Of a DNA stretch of 64,000 nt, positions 27,877 through 39,278 are shown in pieces. Each line of letters opens with the position of its first letter. The stretch's first letter is position 1. The notes beneath the pieces are model-generated. The model had not been told where the DNA came from. It searched no databases and worked only from the letters and a program-made list of their open reading frames with translations. Made by a program: the position numbers and the translations under genes. Origin of the DNA: an uncultured Piscinibacter sp. (lineage in GTDB: Bacteria > Pseudomonadota > Gammaproteobacteria > Burkholderiales > Burkholderiaceae_C); assembly GCF_937952055.1 (NCBI RefSeq), contig NZ_CALFYO010000019.1, positions 186,001 to 250,000 on the forward strand, written 5' to 3'.

Positions 27877-28490
27877 GCGAGATCAGCCCGACGCGCAGCG
27901 CCGTCATCGAGGCGAAGGACGAACGCCGTGCCATGCACGAGGGTTACGTGTTCCTCGACGAGAAGTGCCTGCTGCTGGCCGGCGAGATCCTGCGCGAGCT
28001 GGCCCGCCACGGCCGACTGCAGGCCGAGTTGCTGGCCTGCCTTGACGCCGCGCTGGCCGCGCTGCGGGATGCCGTGCTGCGCCACGGCCTGCAGGGCCTG
28101 CAGATCTACCCGGCGACCGACCTGTCGGGCGCACGGCTGGCCACGCGCAGCCGCTCGCTGATGGGGGTGCGACTGCAGGACGCGGTGCTCGAACGCGTTG
28201 CGGCCGCGCACGACGAGGCCGTCGACCGCTCGCCCGAGGCCGAAGCCTGCCGCCGCGCCTTCGCCGCCGTGCTCGATGCCGCCGCCGCCGTCGCCGCCGT
28301 GTCGGGCAACCTGGAACGCCTGTCCTCCGAATACCGCCGCTCGGTGCGCCGCGCGCGCGCGCTGCAGGATGTCATGCTGCCGGAGCTGGACCAGACGATC
28401 TACGAGATCGAGAACCGGCTCGAGGAACTGGAACGCGAGGACGCGGTCTCGATGCGGCGCGGCGGCATGGCCGCCAGCGGGCCGGCATGA
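27873..28490 (+). CDS. ntpD: V/A-type ATPase subunit D, central shaft
   Basis: 205 residues. It has the long N- and C-terminal helices of subunit D: LLLAGEILRELARHGRLQ near the start and PELDQTIYEIENRLEELERE at the end, the latter a strong family signature. It rotates inside the A3B3 head. Its stop overlaps the start of a hydrolase/monooxygenase fusion gene (ATGA at 28487-28490), so an unrelated enzyme is translationally coupled to the ATPase operon. Confidence 0.92.
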
Positions 28491-30835
28491 CGCCCAGCTG
28501 GCAGGCGCGCGTCGCGGCCTTCGTCGTGCGCCGGCGGGTCAAGCCCGCGCTTGCCGACCTCTCCGACATCGCCCGCGTGCGCCGCGTCTTCGACCAACCG
28601 CTGCCCACGCCCGGCGGCGCGCGCTACACCGCGGCGGTGCTCGGCGGCGTTCCCGGCGAGTGGGTGGAGGCGGCGCAGGGCGACGCGGCCGACACCACGC
28701 TGCTCTACCTGCACGGCGGCGGCTTCGTCGGCTGCTCGCCGCATTCGCATCGCTCGCTCACCGCCGCGCTGGCGCTGCAGGGCCTGCGCGTGTTCGTGCC
28801 CGACTACCGCCTCGCCCCCGAGCATCCGTTCCCGGCCGCGGTGCTGGATGTCCAGGCGGCGTGGCATGCGCTGCGCGCCGAGGTGCCCGGCCGCCTCGTG
28901 GTCGCCGGCGACAGCGCAGGCGGCAACCTCGCACTGGGCCTGATGCTGGCGCTGCGCGATGCCGGCGAGCCCCTGCCCGATGCCGCGGTGCTGTTCTCGC
29001 CATCGACCGACCTGGTCGGCGACAGCCCCTCGCTGCGCGACAACAGCGAGCGCGACGCGATGTTCGACGGCGAGCAGCTCGACCACCTGGCGGTCGCCTA
29101 CCTGGCCGGCGCCGACCGTGCCCAGCCACTGGCCTCGCCGCTGCGCGGCGACCTCAGGGGCCTGCCGCCGCTGATGCTGCAGGTGGGCGAGGACGAGGTG
29201 CTGCGCGACGACAGCCTGCGCCTGGCCCAGAAGGCGCGCGAGGCCGGCGTGGTGGTGGACCTGGAGGTCTTCCCCGTGGTGCCGCATGTCTGGCAACTGC
29301 TGTGGCGGCTGCCCGAGGCGCGGCGTGCGGTGCGCAACGCGGCGCGCTTCCTGCGCGAGGCCTCTCGCGAGCACAGCGTCGAGCGGCACGACGTGATCAT
29401 CGTCGGCGCCGGCCTGTCGGGCATCGGCGCCGCCGTGCACCTGCAGCGGCATTGCCCCGACAAGCGCTTCGCCCTGCTCGAGGCGCGCGACACCCTGGGC
29501 GGCACCTGGGACCTGTTCCGCTATCCCGGCGTGCGCTCCGACTCCGACATGTACACGCTGGGCTACGTCTTCAAGCCCTGGCAGGACGCCAAGGCGATGG
29601 CCGACGGGCCGGCGATCCTCCGCTACATCGCCGAGACGGCGGCCGAGCACCGCATCGACCGGCACATCCGCTTTCGCCATCGTGTGCTCAGTGCCGACTG
29701 GTCGGAGCGCGAGGCTTGCTGGACGTTGGTGGTGGAGCGCGGCGCGCAGCGCGAGCGCAGCGTGATGCGCTGCAACTTCCTGCTCTTCTGCAGCGGCTAC
29801 TACAGCTACGCGCAGGGGTACCGGCCGACGTTCCCGGGCGAGCAGCGATTCACCGGCACGCTGGTGCATCCGCAGTTCTGGCCCGAGGCGCTGGACCACG
29901 CCGGCAAGCGCGTGGTGGTGATCGGCAGCGGTGCCACCGCCGTGACGCTGGTGCCGGAGATGGCGAAGAGCGCCGCCCACGTGACGATGCTGCAGCGCTC
30001 GCCGAGCTACGTGGTGGCGCTGCCTTCGCGCGACGCCATCGCCGAGGCGCTCAAGCGCTGGCTGCCGGCGATCACCGCCTACCGCCTGGTGCGGCTGAAG
30101 AACGTGCTCGCCGGCTTGCTCTTCTACGGCCTGGCGCGCCGCTATCCCGACCAGGCCAAGGCCCGCCTGACGGGACTGGTGCAGCGGCAGCTCGGCGCCG
30201 GCTACGACGTGGCGCGCCACTTCACGCCGCACTACAAGCCCTGGGACCAGCGCGTCTGCCTGGCGCCCGACGGAGACCTGTTCCGGGCCATCCGCGAGGG
30301 CCGCGCCTCGGTGGTCACCGACCACATCGACAGCTTCACCGAGCGCGGCATCCGGCTGCAGTCGGGGCAGGAGCTCGACGCGGACATCGTCGTCACCGCC
30401 ACCGGTCTGCAGCTCAACCTGCTCGGCGACGTCAAGCTCAGCCTCGACGGCCGGCCCTGCGACCTGTCGCAGGCGCTGGTCTACAAGGGCATGATGTTCA
30501 GCGGCATTCCCAACCTCGCCAGCACGTTCGGCTACACCAATGCGAGCTGGACGCTGAAGGCCGACCTGAGCGCGCGCTACGTCTGCCGCCTGCTCAAGCA
30601 CATGGACCGGCGGGGATTTGCGGTGGCCACGCCGGAACGCGGTCCGGACCTCGCCCCCCAGCCCTTCCTCGGCTTCAGCTCGGGCTACGTGCGCCGTGCC
30701 ATCGACAGCCTGCCCAAGCAGGGCGACCGCAAGCCCTGGCGGCTGTATCAGAACTACCTGCTCGATCTGCGCATGCTGCGCTGGGGCCGGGTGGACGACG
30801 GGGTGATCGCCTTCGGGCGTGGCGACCGGCCGTGA
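28487..30835 (+). CDS. Fused HSL-type esterase and flavin monooxygenase (Baeyer-Villiger type)
   Basis: 782 residues, two enzymes in one frame. Residues 1-295 form a hormone-sensitive-lipase-type hydrolase with oxyanion motif HGGGFVG, DYRLAPEHPFPA, nucleophile S143 in GDSAGG, an acid in GEDEVLRDD and a histidine in VVPHVWQ. Residues 300-782 form a class B flavin monooxygenase with GAGLSGIG, GGTWDLFRYPGVRSDSDMY, a second nucleotide motif VIGSGATA and ATG near ADIVVTATG. The monooxygenase would turn a ketone into an ester or lactone that the esterase could hydrolyse. Both catalytic sets look intact. No frameshift or start separates the parts. Confidence 0.9.
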   Translation: MTPSWQARVAAFVVRRRVKPALADLSDIARVRRVFDQPLPTPGGARYTAAVLGGVPGEWVEAAQGDAADTTLLYLHGGGFVGCSPHSHRSLTAALALQGLRVFVPDYRLAPEHPFPAAVLDVQAAWHALRAEVPGRLVVAGDSAGGNLALGLMLALRDAGEPLPDAAVLFSPSTDLVGDSPSLRDNSERDAMFDGEQLDHLAVAYLAGADRAQPLASPLRGDLRGLPPLMLQVGEDEVLRDDSLRLAQKAREAGVVVDLEVFPVVPHVWQLLWRLPEARRAVRNAARFLREASREHSVERHDVIIVGAGLSGIGAAVHLQRHCPDKRFALLEARDTLGGTWDLFRYPGVRSDSDMYTLGYVFKPWQDAKAMADGPAILRYIAETAAEHRIDRHIRFRHRVLSADWSEREACWTLVVERGAQRERSVMRCNFLLFCSGYYSYAQGYRPTFPGEQRFTGTLVHPQFWPEALDHAGKRVVVIGSGATAVTLVPEMAKSAAHVTMLQRSPSYVVALPSRDAIAEALKRWLPAITAYRLVRLKNVLAGLLFYGLARRYPDQAKARLTGLVQRQLGAGYDVARHFTPHYKPWDQRVCLAPDGDLFRAIREGRASVVTDHIDSFTERGIRLQSGQELDADIVVTATGLQLNLLGDVKLSLDGRPCDLSQALVYKGMMFSGIPNLASTFGYTNASWTLKADLSARYVCRLLKHMDRRGFAVATPERGPDLAPQPFLGFSSGYVRRAIDSLPKQGDRKPWRLYQNYLLDLRMLRWGRVDDGVIAFGRGDRP

Positions 30836-30863
30836 GCAACGCGCCGGCGCTTGCTGCGCTAGC

Positions 30864-31337
30864 ATGCGCCGCATGATGATCGTCGCCGCGCTGCTGCTCG
30901 TCCACGTGTTGTCCGCAGCCTTCTGGGTCGGCGGCATGGCCACCGTGCACCTCGCCGTGCGTCCCGCGGCGGCGCAGGCGCTGATCGAGCCGCCGCGGCG
31001 GCTGGCGTTGATGCATGCCGTGCTGGACCACTTCTTCCTCGGCGTCACGCTGGCCATCGTGGCGCTGCTGGCCAGCGGCTTCGCGCTCATTGCGCTGGCC
31101 GGTGGTTTCGCCGTGCAGCCGCCGCGCGTGCACGCGATGACCGGCCTCGGCCTGGTCATGACGGCGATCTTCGTCGTGATCCGCCTGCGGCACTATCCGC
31201 GGCTGCAGCGGGGCGTGGCGGCGGGCGACTGGCCGGCGGCGGGTGCGGCCTTGAACGCCATCCGCCAGCTCGTCGCCGTCAACCTCGTGCTGGGCGTGCT
31301 GGTGTTCGCCGCCGCCCTGCTCGGCCGCGCCTTGTAG
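30864..31337 (+). CDS. CopD-family/DUF membrane protein
   Basis: 157 residues from the ATG at 30864 (30873 also possible). Four predicted membrane helices; the first carries LLVHVLSAAFWVGGMATV, a pattern common to CopD-like integral membrane proteins, with a histidine in helix 1 and another in LDHFFLG. The family is linked to copper handling or heme-containing redox, but no copper gene is adjacent. It starts 28 bases after the fusion gene and probably ends that transcript. Confidence 0.65.
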   Translation: MRRMMIVAALLLVHVLSAAFWVGGMATVHLAVRPAAAQALIEPPRRLALMHAVLDHFFLGVTLAIVALLASGFALIALAGGFAVQPPRVHAMTGLGLVMTAIFVVIRLRHYPRLQRGVAAGDWPAAGAALNAIRQLVAVNLVLGVLVFAAALLGRAL

Positions 31338-31389
31338 CCGCCTCGGCCCCCGGCCCGCCTGCAGGGGTCGCGCCTCGCCGACGTCGCCA

Positions 31390-33464
<2,075 letters not shown>

Positions 33465-33468
<4 letters not shown>

Positions 33469-34907
33469 GTCGCGGCCGGCTGTGCGGGCGGCTCCAGGCC
33501 GTCCCACGGCAGCATCAGGCACAGCAGCAGCAGCAACTCGAACTCCTTGCCGAAGCGATCGATGATGCGCTGCGGGTGGGGGCAGAGCCGCTCGTCGGTG
33601 ATCAGGCCGAACTGCACGCCGCCGGCGTAGGAGATGATGCTCACGCCCATGCCGACGTCGCCCGAGGCCGGCACCCAGAAAATGCTCTGGCGCAGCGTGC
33701 TGCCGCACAGGCGCAGCCGCTGCGGCGGGCCGACCACGTTGGTCATCACCGCGGTGGTCTTGTCGAGGAACAGCTTGTTGAGCGCACGCTCGCCGGGCTC
33801 CACCAGCCATCCGGCCAGGCCGAGCAGCGCGTACGACAGCAGCGGCTGGTAGCTGCCCTTGAGAGCCTGCATGCGTGCGTGCACGACGCCCAGTCGTTCG
33901 ATCGGGTTGGTGATGCCCACCGGCACGAGCAGCGGCACCAGCCCGAAGCGGTTGCCCAGCTGCCAGGCATCCTGGGGCGGACGCAGGTTCACCGGCACCA
34001 TGGCGCGGAGGTCGCAGCCGGTGGTGTCATCGCCCGCGGCGCGCAGCGCATGGCCGATGGCGCCGGCCACGCAGGTGATCAGCACGTCGTTGACCGATGC
34101 GCCGAGTGCCTTGCCCACCGCCTTCACCGGATCGAGCGGCAGCGGGTCGCACCAGGCGACGACCTTGCGGCCGCTGCCGTGGCCCTTGAAGCGCGTGGGC
34201 GAGTCGTCGGGCAGCAGTGCGAGCGCGGCGACGTCGTCGATCAGCTGCACGCCGTCGCGCGCGAGCCGTTGCGCCACGGCGAACGCCTGGCCCGGCTGCT
34301 CGATCCAGTGCAGCGAGCGTGCCGCCGCGGTGCCCGCGAAGGCCGCCAGCTCGGTGAGCGGCTGCAGCAGCGCGTCGCCCCGGCCGGGCGCGCGCCGCCT
34401 GGGCTGGCGCGGCGGCTGCAGCGGTGCGGCACCGTCGGCCAGCGTCATCAGCACGGCGTTCAACGCCACGCCGTCGCCGATGCAATGGTGGATGCGGCAG
34501 ATGATCGCGCAGCCGCCTTCGAAGTCCTCGACGAGGTGGAACTGCCACAGCGGGTGTGCCGCATCCAGCGGCGTCGACGCGAGCTCGCCCATGCGCCGCT
34601 GCAGCGCGCGGCGCTCGCCGAGCCTGCGCCGGGCCGGAAGCGGCTCGACCACCACATGGCGCATCAGGTCGAAGGCGGGATCGTGCACCCAGCGGGCGCC
34701 GAAGGTGTCCAGCTCGGCACGCTGCATGAAGCGCTCGTAGCGCAGCAGCCGGTCGGCGATGCGCTCGCACAGGGCCTCGCGGCCGATCGCCGGCCGGTAC
34801 AGCCAGACGCCGACGATCATCATCAGGTTGACGTCGCTGTCCATGCGCCGCCATGCGGTGTCCACGCGGGACATCGGCTCGGCAGTGCGCGGCGCAGCGG
34901 TCTTCAT
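33465..34907 (-). CDS. WS/DGAT-family acyltransferase (copy 3)
   Basis: 480 residues. The active-site motif HHCIGDG is at 140-146, with PLWQFHLVEDF upstream, a central NDVLITCVAGAI and NVVGPPQRL(R) towards the C-terminus, all WS/DGAT landmarks. It diverges from fadD across 168 bases and leads into glgX, which suggests joint control of carbon and lipid storage. Copies 1-3 differ enough to be long-separated paralogues rather than recent duplicates. Confidence 0.9.
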
Positions 34908-34979
34908 GGTGTGCCGGGATCATCGCGCCGGACCCGAGGCCGGGGGAGTGATCTGGCGCAACGCAGGTGGATGGCGTGT

Positions 34980-35033
34980 GGCCACGCCGATCTGAGCAAG
35001 CTCAAGGGGGCGTGGCCTGTGCGGGCATTCAAT
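34980..35033 (+). promoter_or_regulatory. Nested inverted repeats and predicted fadD promoter
   Basis: CTGAGCAAGCTCAA (34992-35005) resembles a Crp/Fnr box with one mismatch in the outer T. It sits inside a larger repeat, GGCCACGCC (34980-34988) / GGCGTGGCC (35009-35017). If the inner box is at -41.5, the -10 should lie at 35028-35033, where TTCAAT (four of six) is found. The fadD ATG is at 35076. Confidence 0.4.
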
Positions 35034-35075
35034 GCACGCGTCGAGGATTGCGCCGCATGCGGCGGAGAGGCCACC

Positions 35076-36776
35076 ATGGAACGAATCTGGCTGAAGCACT
35101 ACCCGAGCGGGGTCCCGGCCGACGTCGACCTCGCCGAGTTCGCCTCGCTGCGGGACGTGCTGCTGTACAGCTGCCGGCGTTTCGGCGCGCTGCCCGCCTA
35201 CAGCAACTTGGGCGCGGTCATGACCTATGCCGAGCTCGAGCGGTCCAGCCGCGACTTCGGTGCCTATCTGCAGCGCTCCCTGGGCCTGCACCGGGGCGAC
35301 CGCCTGGCGATCATGATGCCCAACCTGCTGCAGTACCCGGTGGCGCTGTTCGGCGCGCTGCGCGCCGGCCTGGTCGTCGTGAACGTCAACCCGCAGTACA
35401 CGGCCACCGAGCTGGAGCATCAGCTCAAGGACTCGGGGGCCACCACCATCGTGGTGCTGGAGAACTTCGCGCGCACGCTGCAGGAGGTGCTGGAGAGGAA
35501 CCCGACGTTGAACCTGACGGTCATCACCAGCGAGGTCGGCGACATGTTCCCGGTGGTCAAGGAGGTGCTCACCAACGTCGTCGTGAAGTACGTGAAGCAC
35601 ATGGTGCCGCCGTGGAAGATCGCCGACGCGACCGAGTTCAACGCTGCCTTGCGCGCTGGCCGTGGACAGAGCCTCGATGAGGTGCCGCTGGAGCACGGCG
35701 ACACCGCCTTCCTGCAGTACACCGGCGGCACCACCGGCGTCGCCAAGGGGGCCGTGCTGACCCACGGCAACCTGGTGGCGAACGTGCTGCAGATGACGGC
35801 CTGGCTGGCGCGCGACTTGGTCCAGGGCGCGGAGGTGTTCGTCTGCCCGCTGCCGCTGTATCACGTGTTCGCGCTGACCTCGAGCCTGGTGTTCCTGCGC
35901 ATGGGCGCGCACACCGTGCTGGTGACCAACCCGCGCGACATGCACGCCTACGTGCACGATCTGAAGAAGTACCCCTTCACGGCCATCATCGGCGTGAACA
36001 CGCTGTACCGCGCCATGCTGGACTCCCCCGAGTTCGCCGACGTGGACACCCGCTCGCTGAAGATGGCCAGCGCCGGCGGCATGGCGGTGCAGCGGGTGGT
36101 GGCCGAGCGCTGGAAGCAGCGCACCGGCGTGAACCTCATCGAGGGCTACGGGCTGACGGAGACCTCGCCGGTGGTGATCGCCAATCCGCTGGACATCGAG
36201 GCCTGGACCGGCACCATCGGCGTGCCGGTGCCGTCGACGCAGGCCTGCATCCTCGACGAGGATGGCCGGGAGCTGCCGCCGGGCGAGGTCGGCGAGATCT
36301 GCATCCGCGGCCCGCAGGTGATGCCGGAATACTGGAACCGCCCCGAGGAGACCGGCAAGGTGTTCACCCGCGACGGCTGGCTGCGCACCGGCGACATGGG
36401 CACCATGGACGAACGCGGCTACTTCAGGATCACCGACCGCAAGAAGGACATGATCGTGGTGTCCGGCTTCAAGGTCTATCCGAACCAGATCGAGGACGCC
36501 GTGGCGCTGCACCCGGGCGTGGCCGAGGTTGCGGCGATCGGCGTGCCCGACGAGAAGTCGGGCGAGGTGGTGAAGATCGTCGTCGTGAAGAAGGACGAGG
36601 CGCTCACCGAGCAGGACCTGCTCGCGCACTGCCGGCAGCACCTGACCGGCTACAAGCTGCCGAAGGTCGTCGAGTTCAGCAGCGTGCCGCTGCCCAAGAC
36701 CAACCTCGGCAAGATCCTGCGCCGGCAGTTGCGCGGCACGGGTGCCGGAGCGAACGCGCCGCCTGCGGCGGGTTGA
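35076..36776 (+). CDS. fadD: Long-chain fatty acid-CoA ligase
   Basis: 566 residues from the ATG at 35076. The motifs are those of FadD: YTGGTTGVAKGAVLTH, EGYGLTETSPV, LRTGDMGTMDERGYF and the catalytic lysine in KTNLGKILRR. The phrase GAVMTYAELERSSRDFGAYLQ and the overall length match proteobacterial FadD better than the 6557 gene does. It forms acyl-CoA for beta-oxidation or for the divergent WS/DGAT. Its promoter has a Crp/Fnr-like site. Confidence 0.92.
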   Translation: MERIWLKHYPSGVPADVDLAEFASLRDVLLYSCRRFGALPAYSNLGAVMTYAELERSSRDFGAYLQRSLGLHRGDRLAIMMPNLLQYPVALFGALRAGLVVVNVNPQYTATELEHQLKDSGATTIVVLENFARTLQEVLERNPTLNLTVITSEVGDMFPVVKEVLTNVVVKYVKHMVPPWKIADATEFNAALRAGRGQSLDEVPLEHGDTAFLQYTGGTTGVAKGAVLTHGNLVANVLQMTAWLARDLVQGAEVFVCPLPLYHVFALTSSLVFLRMGAHTVLVTNPRDMHAYVHDLKKYPFTAIIGVNTLYRAMLDSPEFADVDTRSLKMASAGGMAVQRVVAERWKQRTGVNLIEGYGLTETSPVVIANPLDIEAWTGTIGVPVPSTQACILDEDGRELPPGEVGEICIRGPQVMPEYWNRPEETGKVFTRDGWLRTGDMGTMDERGYFRITDRKKDMIVVSGFKVYPNQIEDAVALHPGVAEVAAIGVPDEKSGEVVKIVVVKKDEALTEQDLLAHCRQHLTGYKLPKVVEFSSVPLPKTNLGKILRRQLRGTGAGANAPPAAG

Positions 36777-36791
36777 CGCAGGGCCGCGCGC

Positions 36792-37607
36792 TCACTCGTC
36801 GTACCAACGCGGCGCGCGCGTCGTCGCGCCGGCGCCGAAGCGCAGGCCGCGCAACGGCCAGCGACTGGGGACGGTGTCGCTCCAGGCGGAGTCGCCATCG
36901 GGTCGATCCGGCGGTGCCTGCACCAGGGTGAGGCGACGGTCGAGGTACAGGCCGTTGAGCAGGCGGGCGGTGCGCTCCGCATCCAGACCCGGCCAGTGGC
37001 AGATCTCGCCGAACGACGCCGATGCGCCGCCCAGCCGTGCGACGGCCGAGCCGAGGGCGCCCGGCAGCGGCGTGTCGACCGAGCCGCGACCTTGGTCGAC
37101 CGCGCGAAACCGCTCGCTGTCGGCCAGCGCGCTCAGCAAGCGGGTGCGCGGCCCGAGCAGGGCCAGGGTCCAGATCAGGCCATCCAGCCGATAGTGGCAG
37201 GGCGGCATGATCCGGCGCCGGCCGGCGAAGTGGCGCGGCGGGAGGAAGGATGTCGGCTCGCAGTCCAGCAGGCGGGCATGCCGCAGCCCTGCCGGAGGGG
37301 CCTTCGACCAGTCGATGGGGGCGCGGTAGAGACCCAATCCGGGATGCAGGTGGACGGGCCAGACCCAGCCGTCCACTGCGATCGAGAGCAGGACTGGCTC
37401 GTCCAGGCGCCTGCAGCAGTCCACGACTTCCAGCAGATCGGCGCCCTGGCCGTGGGCCTTCAGCAGGCGCAACTCGTCGAGCATGGCCGAGGAGAGCACC
37501 GCCAGGGATCCCGGCACGCCGAATTCGCTCCAACCCGAATCCGTGCCGCGGCCGAGACCTTCCAGGGGCCTGGGCACCGTGTCGTCCGAGCCGTCCATGA
37601 CTGCCAC
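36792..37607 (-). CDS. Uncharacterised protein
   Basis: 271 residues (ATG at 37598 is an alternative start). I do not recognise a family. It has no signal peptide or membrane helix. The N-terminal part contains SAMLDELRLLKAHGQGADLLE, and the C-terminal part a compact helical piece, FGEICHWPGLDAERTARLLN followed by LYLDRRLTL, which looks like a small winged-helix-like end. It is convergent with fadD (16-base gap) and lies downstream of nirN on the same strand after 83 bases, so it may be read from the nir transcript. Confidence 0.6.
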   Translation of the reverse strand: MAVMDGSDDTVPRPLEGLGRGTDSGWSEFGVPGSLAVLSSAMLDELRLLKAHGQGADLLEVVDCCRRLDEPVLLSIAVDGWVWPVHLHPGLGLYRAPIDWSKAPPAGLRHARLLDCEPTSFLPPRHFAGRRRIMPPCHYRLDGLIWTLALLGPRTRLLSALADSERFRAVDQGRGSVDTPLPGALGSAVARLGGASASFGEICHWPGLDAERTARLLNGLYLDRRLTLVQAPPDRPDGDSAWSDTVPSRWPLRGLRFGAGATTRAPRWYDE

Positions 37608-37690
37608 TGCTCCTTCACCCGCCGGCTGTCAGTATGTTCCTCTGCCGGCGCGTTGCAAAGGGGTCATTTGCACAGATGCGGACTGGCGGG

Positions 37691-39268
37691 TCAGTGCGAC
37701 GTGCCCTCCGAGCGGGTGATCTTGTTCCAGACGTTGTACTTGCCGACCGGCTTGCGCATCGGCAGGCGCTTCAGTTCCTTGAACGTCGACGCGTCGTAGA
37801 CGACGACGGCGCCGTCCATCTCCCACACGCTGGCCAGCGCGTACCGGCCGTCGCGGGTGAATTCGATGTGCGCCAGCGTGCGGCCGGGCTCCTTCACCTG
37901 CGCCACCGGCTCCAGCGTGCGCTTGTCGATGATGGTCAGCGTGTCCTTCGCCGTCGGGCTCATCATCGAGTCGACCCAGGCGTAGCGCGAGCGCTCGTGG
38001 CTGCGCATGAAGAAGCCGGGGCCGGGCGTGGCGATGCTCTTCACGCTCTTCCAGGTCTTCATGTCGATCACCTGCACCACGCCGTCCTTCAGGTTCGGGC
38101 TGGCGAGCACGGTGCCGTCGCCCCATGCGAAGGTGATGCCCGAGCCAAGGTGCGGCATGCCCGCCAGCGGCAGCGCGGCGATGCGGCGGCGGATGTCGAG
38201 GTTGACGACCTGCGCGCTCGGGCTGCCGTCGCTCTTCGGCCGCGTGGCGCCGAGCACGTGCCGATAGCCCTGGTCGAAGAAGAAGTCGTCCAGCGGCTCG
38301 TCCAGCGGCGTGCGCCGCACGCCCAGATAGCCCGGCTTGGCGATGGCCTCGCCCATCTTGTAGTCGTGCACCAGGCCGTCGTGGATGGGCTCGGCCTTCG
38401 GGTCGTAGGAGATCTCCCACAGTTCCGGGATGTCCTTCAGCGCGACCACGAAGCTCCTGCGCGGCTGCGCGTCGTAGACCGCCGAGACGCGCGAGCTTGC
38501 CTTGCCGTCGAGCGTGGCGGCGGCATAGGTGCGCTGCAGGTTCAGCTCGGCATCGAACAGCGCCAGCGTGTGCGGCAGGTAGTTGGCCGCCATCACCCAG
38601 CGGCCGTCGCCCGACACCGCGACATTGCGCATGTTCAGCCCGGCGCGGACCTCGGCCACCACGGTGAGGTTCCACAGGTCGTACTTGGTGATCCAGCCGT
38701 CCCGCGAGCCGAAGTAGACGAAGCGCCCGTCGGGCGAGAACTTCGGCCCGCCGTGCAGCGCGAAGCGCGAGGGGAAGCGGTGGATCACCTCGAAGCGGTC
38801 GCCATCGACGAGCGAGACGTGGTGGTCGCCGCCCTCGACGACGACGAACAGGTTCATCGGATCCGCCTGCCAGCGCGGCTTGGCGGGCAACTCGGACGCA
38901 CCGGCCACGACGCTGCGCGAGGCGCGGATCTGCGCCTCGCTCCAATCCGGCGCCAGCACGACCGGCGTGTAGATCCACTTCGACAGCGCGGCGATCTGCT
39001 CGGCGGAGAGCTTGTCGGAGAAGCCCGGCATCTGCGTGGCGGTGCGGCCCCTGGTGATGACCGCCGCGGCCTCGGCGGGCCTGACCCGCTGCAGGCTCTC
39101 GGGCAGCAGTGCCGGCCCCATGGCGCCGAGGCGCTGCTCCCCGTGGCAGGCGACGCAGTGCTCGCGGTAGAGCGCCGCTTCGTCGGCCTGCGCGCGCGCC
39201 ATGTCGGCGGCGACGGCGAAGAAGGACGCCGCCAGCGCGAACTTCAGCCAGGTGAAGACTTGCCTCAT
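37691..39268 (-). CDS. nirN: NirN, c-type cytochrome with d1-type propeller (dihydro-heme d1 dehydrogenase)
   Basis: 525 residues from the ATG at 39268, with a signal peptide ending near ARAQA. One heme c site, HCVACHG, lies early; the rest is an eight-bladed propeller with repeated strand pairs such as SPDGRFVYFGSRDGWITKYD. It is a NirS paralogue with a different N-terminus. NirN performs the last oxidation of heme d1 in the periplasm. As the last gene of the operon, 10 bases after nirJ, it fits the usual nir order. The full-length NirS at 44309 makes a second nitrite reductase unlikely. Confidence 0.9.
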   Translation of the reverse strand: MRQVFTWLKFALAASFFAVAADMARAQADEAALYREHCVACHGEQRLGAMGPALLPESLQRVRPAEAAAVITRGRTATQMPGFSDKLSAEQIAALSKWIYTPVVLAPDWSEAQIRASRSVVAGASELPAKPRWQADPMNLFVVVEGGDHHVSLVDGDRFEVIHRFPSRFALHGGPKFSPDGRFVYFGSRDGWITKYDLWNLTVVAEVRAGLNMRNVAVSGDGRWVMAANYLPHTLALFDAELNLQRTYAAATLDGKASSRVSAVYDAQPRRSFVVALKDIPELWEISYDPKAEPIHDGLVHDYKMGEAIAKPGYLGVRRTPLDEPLDDFFFDQGYRHVLGATRPKSDGSPSAQVVNLDIRRRIAALPLAGMPHLGSGITFAWGDGTVLASPNLKDGVVQVIDMKTWKSVKSIATPGPGFFMRSHERSRYAWVDSMMSPTAKDTLTIIDKRTLEPVAQVKEPGRTLAHIEFTRDGRYALASVWEMDGAVVVYDASTFKELKRLPMRKPVGKYNVWNKITRSEGTSH

Positions 39269-39278
39269 CGCCTTCCCC

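Noticed and set aside
37691..39268. A second functional cd1 nitrite reductase
   Set aside because: The protein has the shorter, NirN-type N-terminus and lies at the nirN position at the end of the operon; the true NirS is at 44309-46039.
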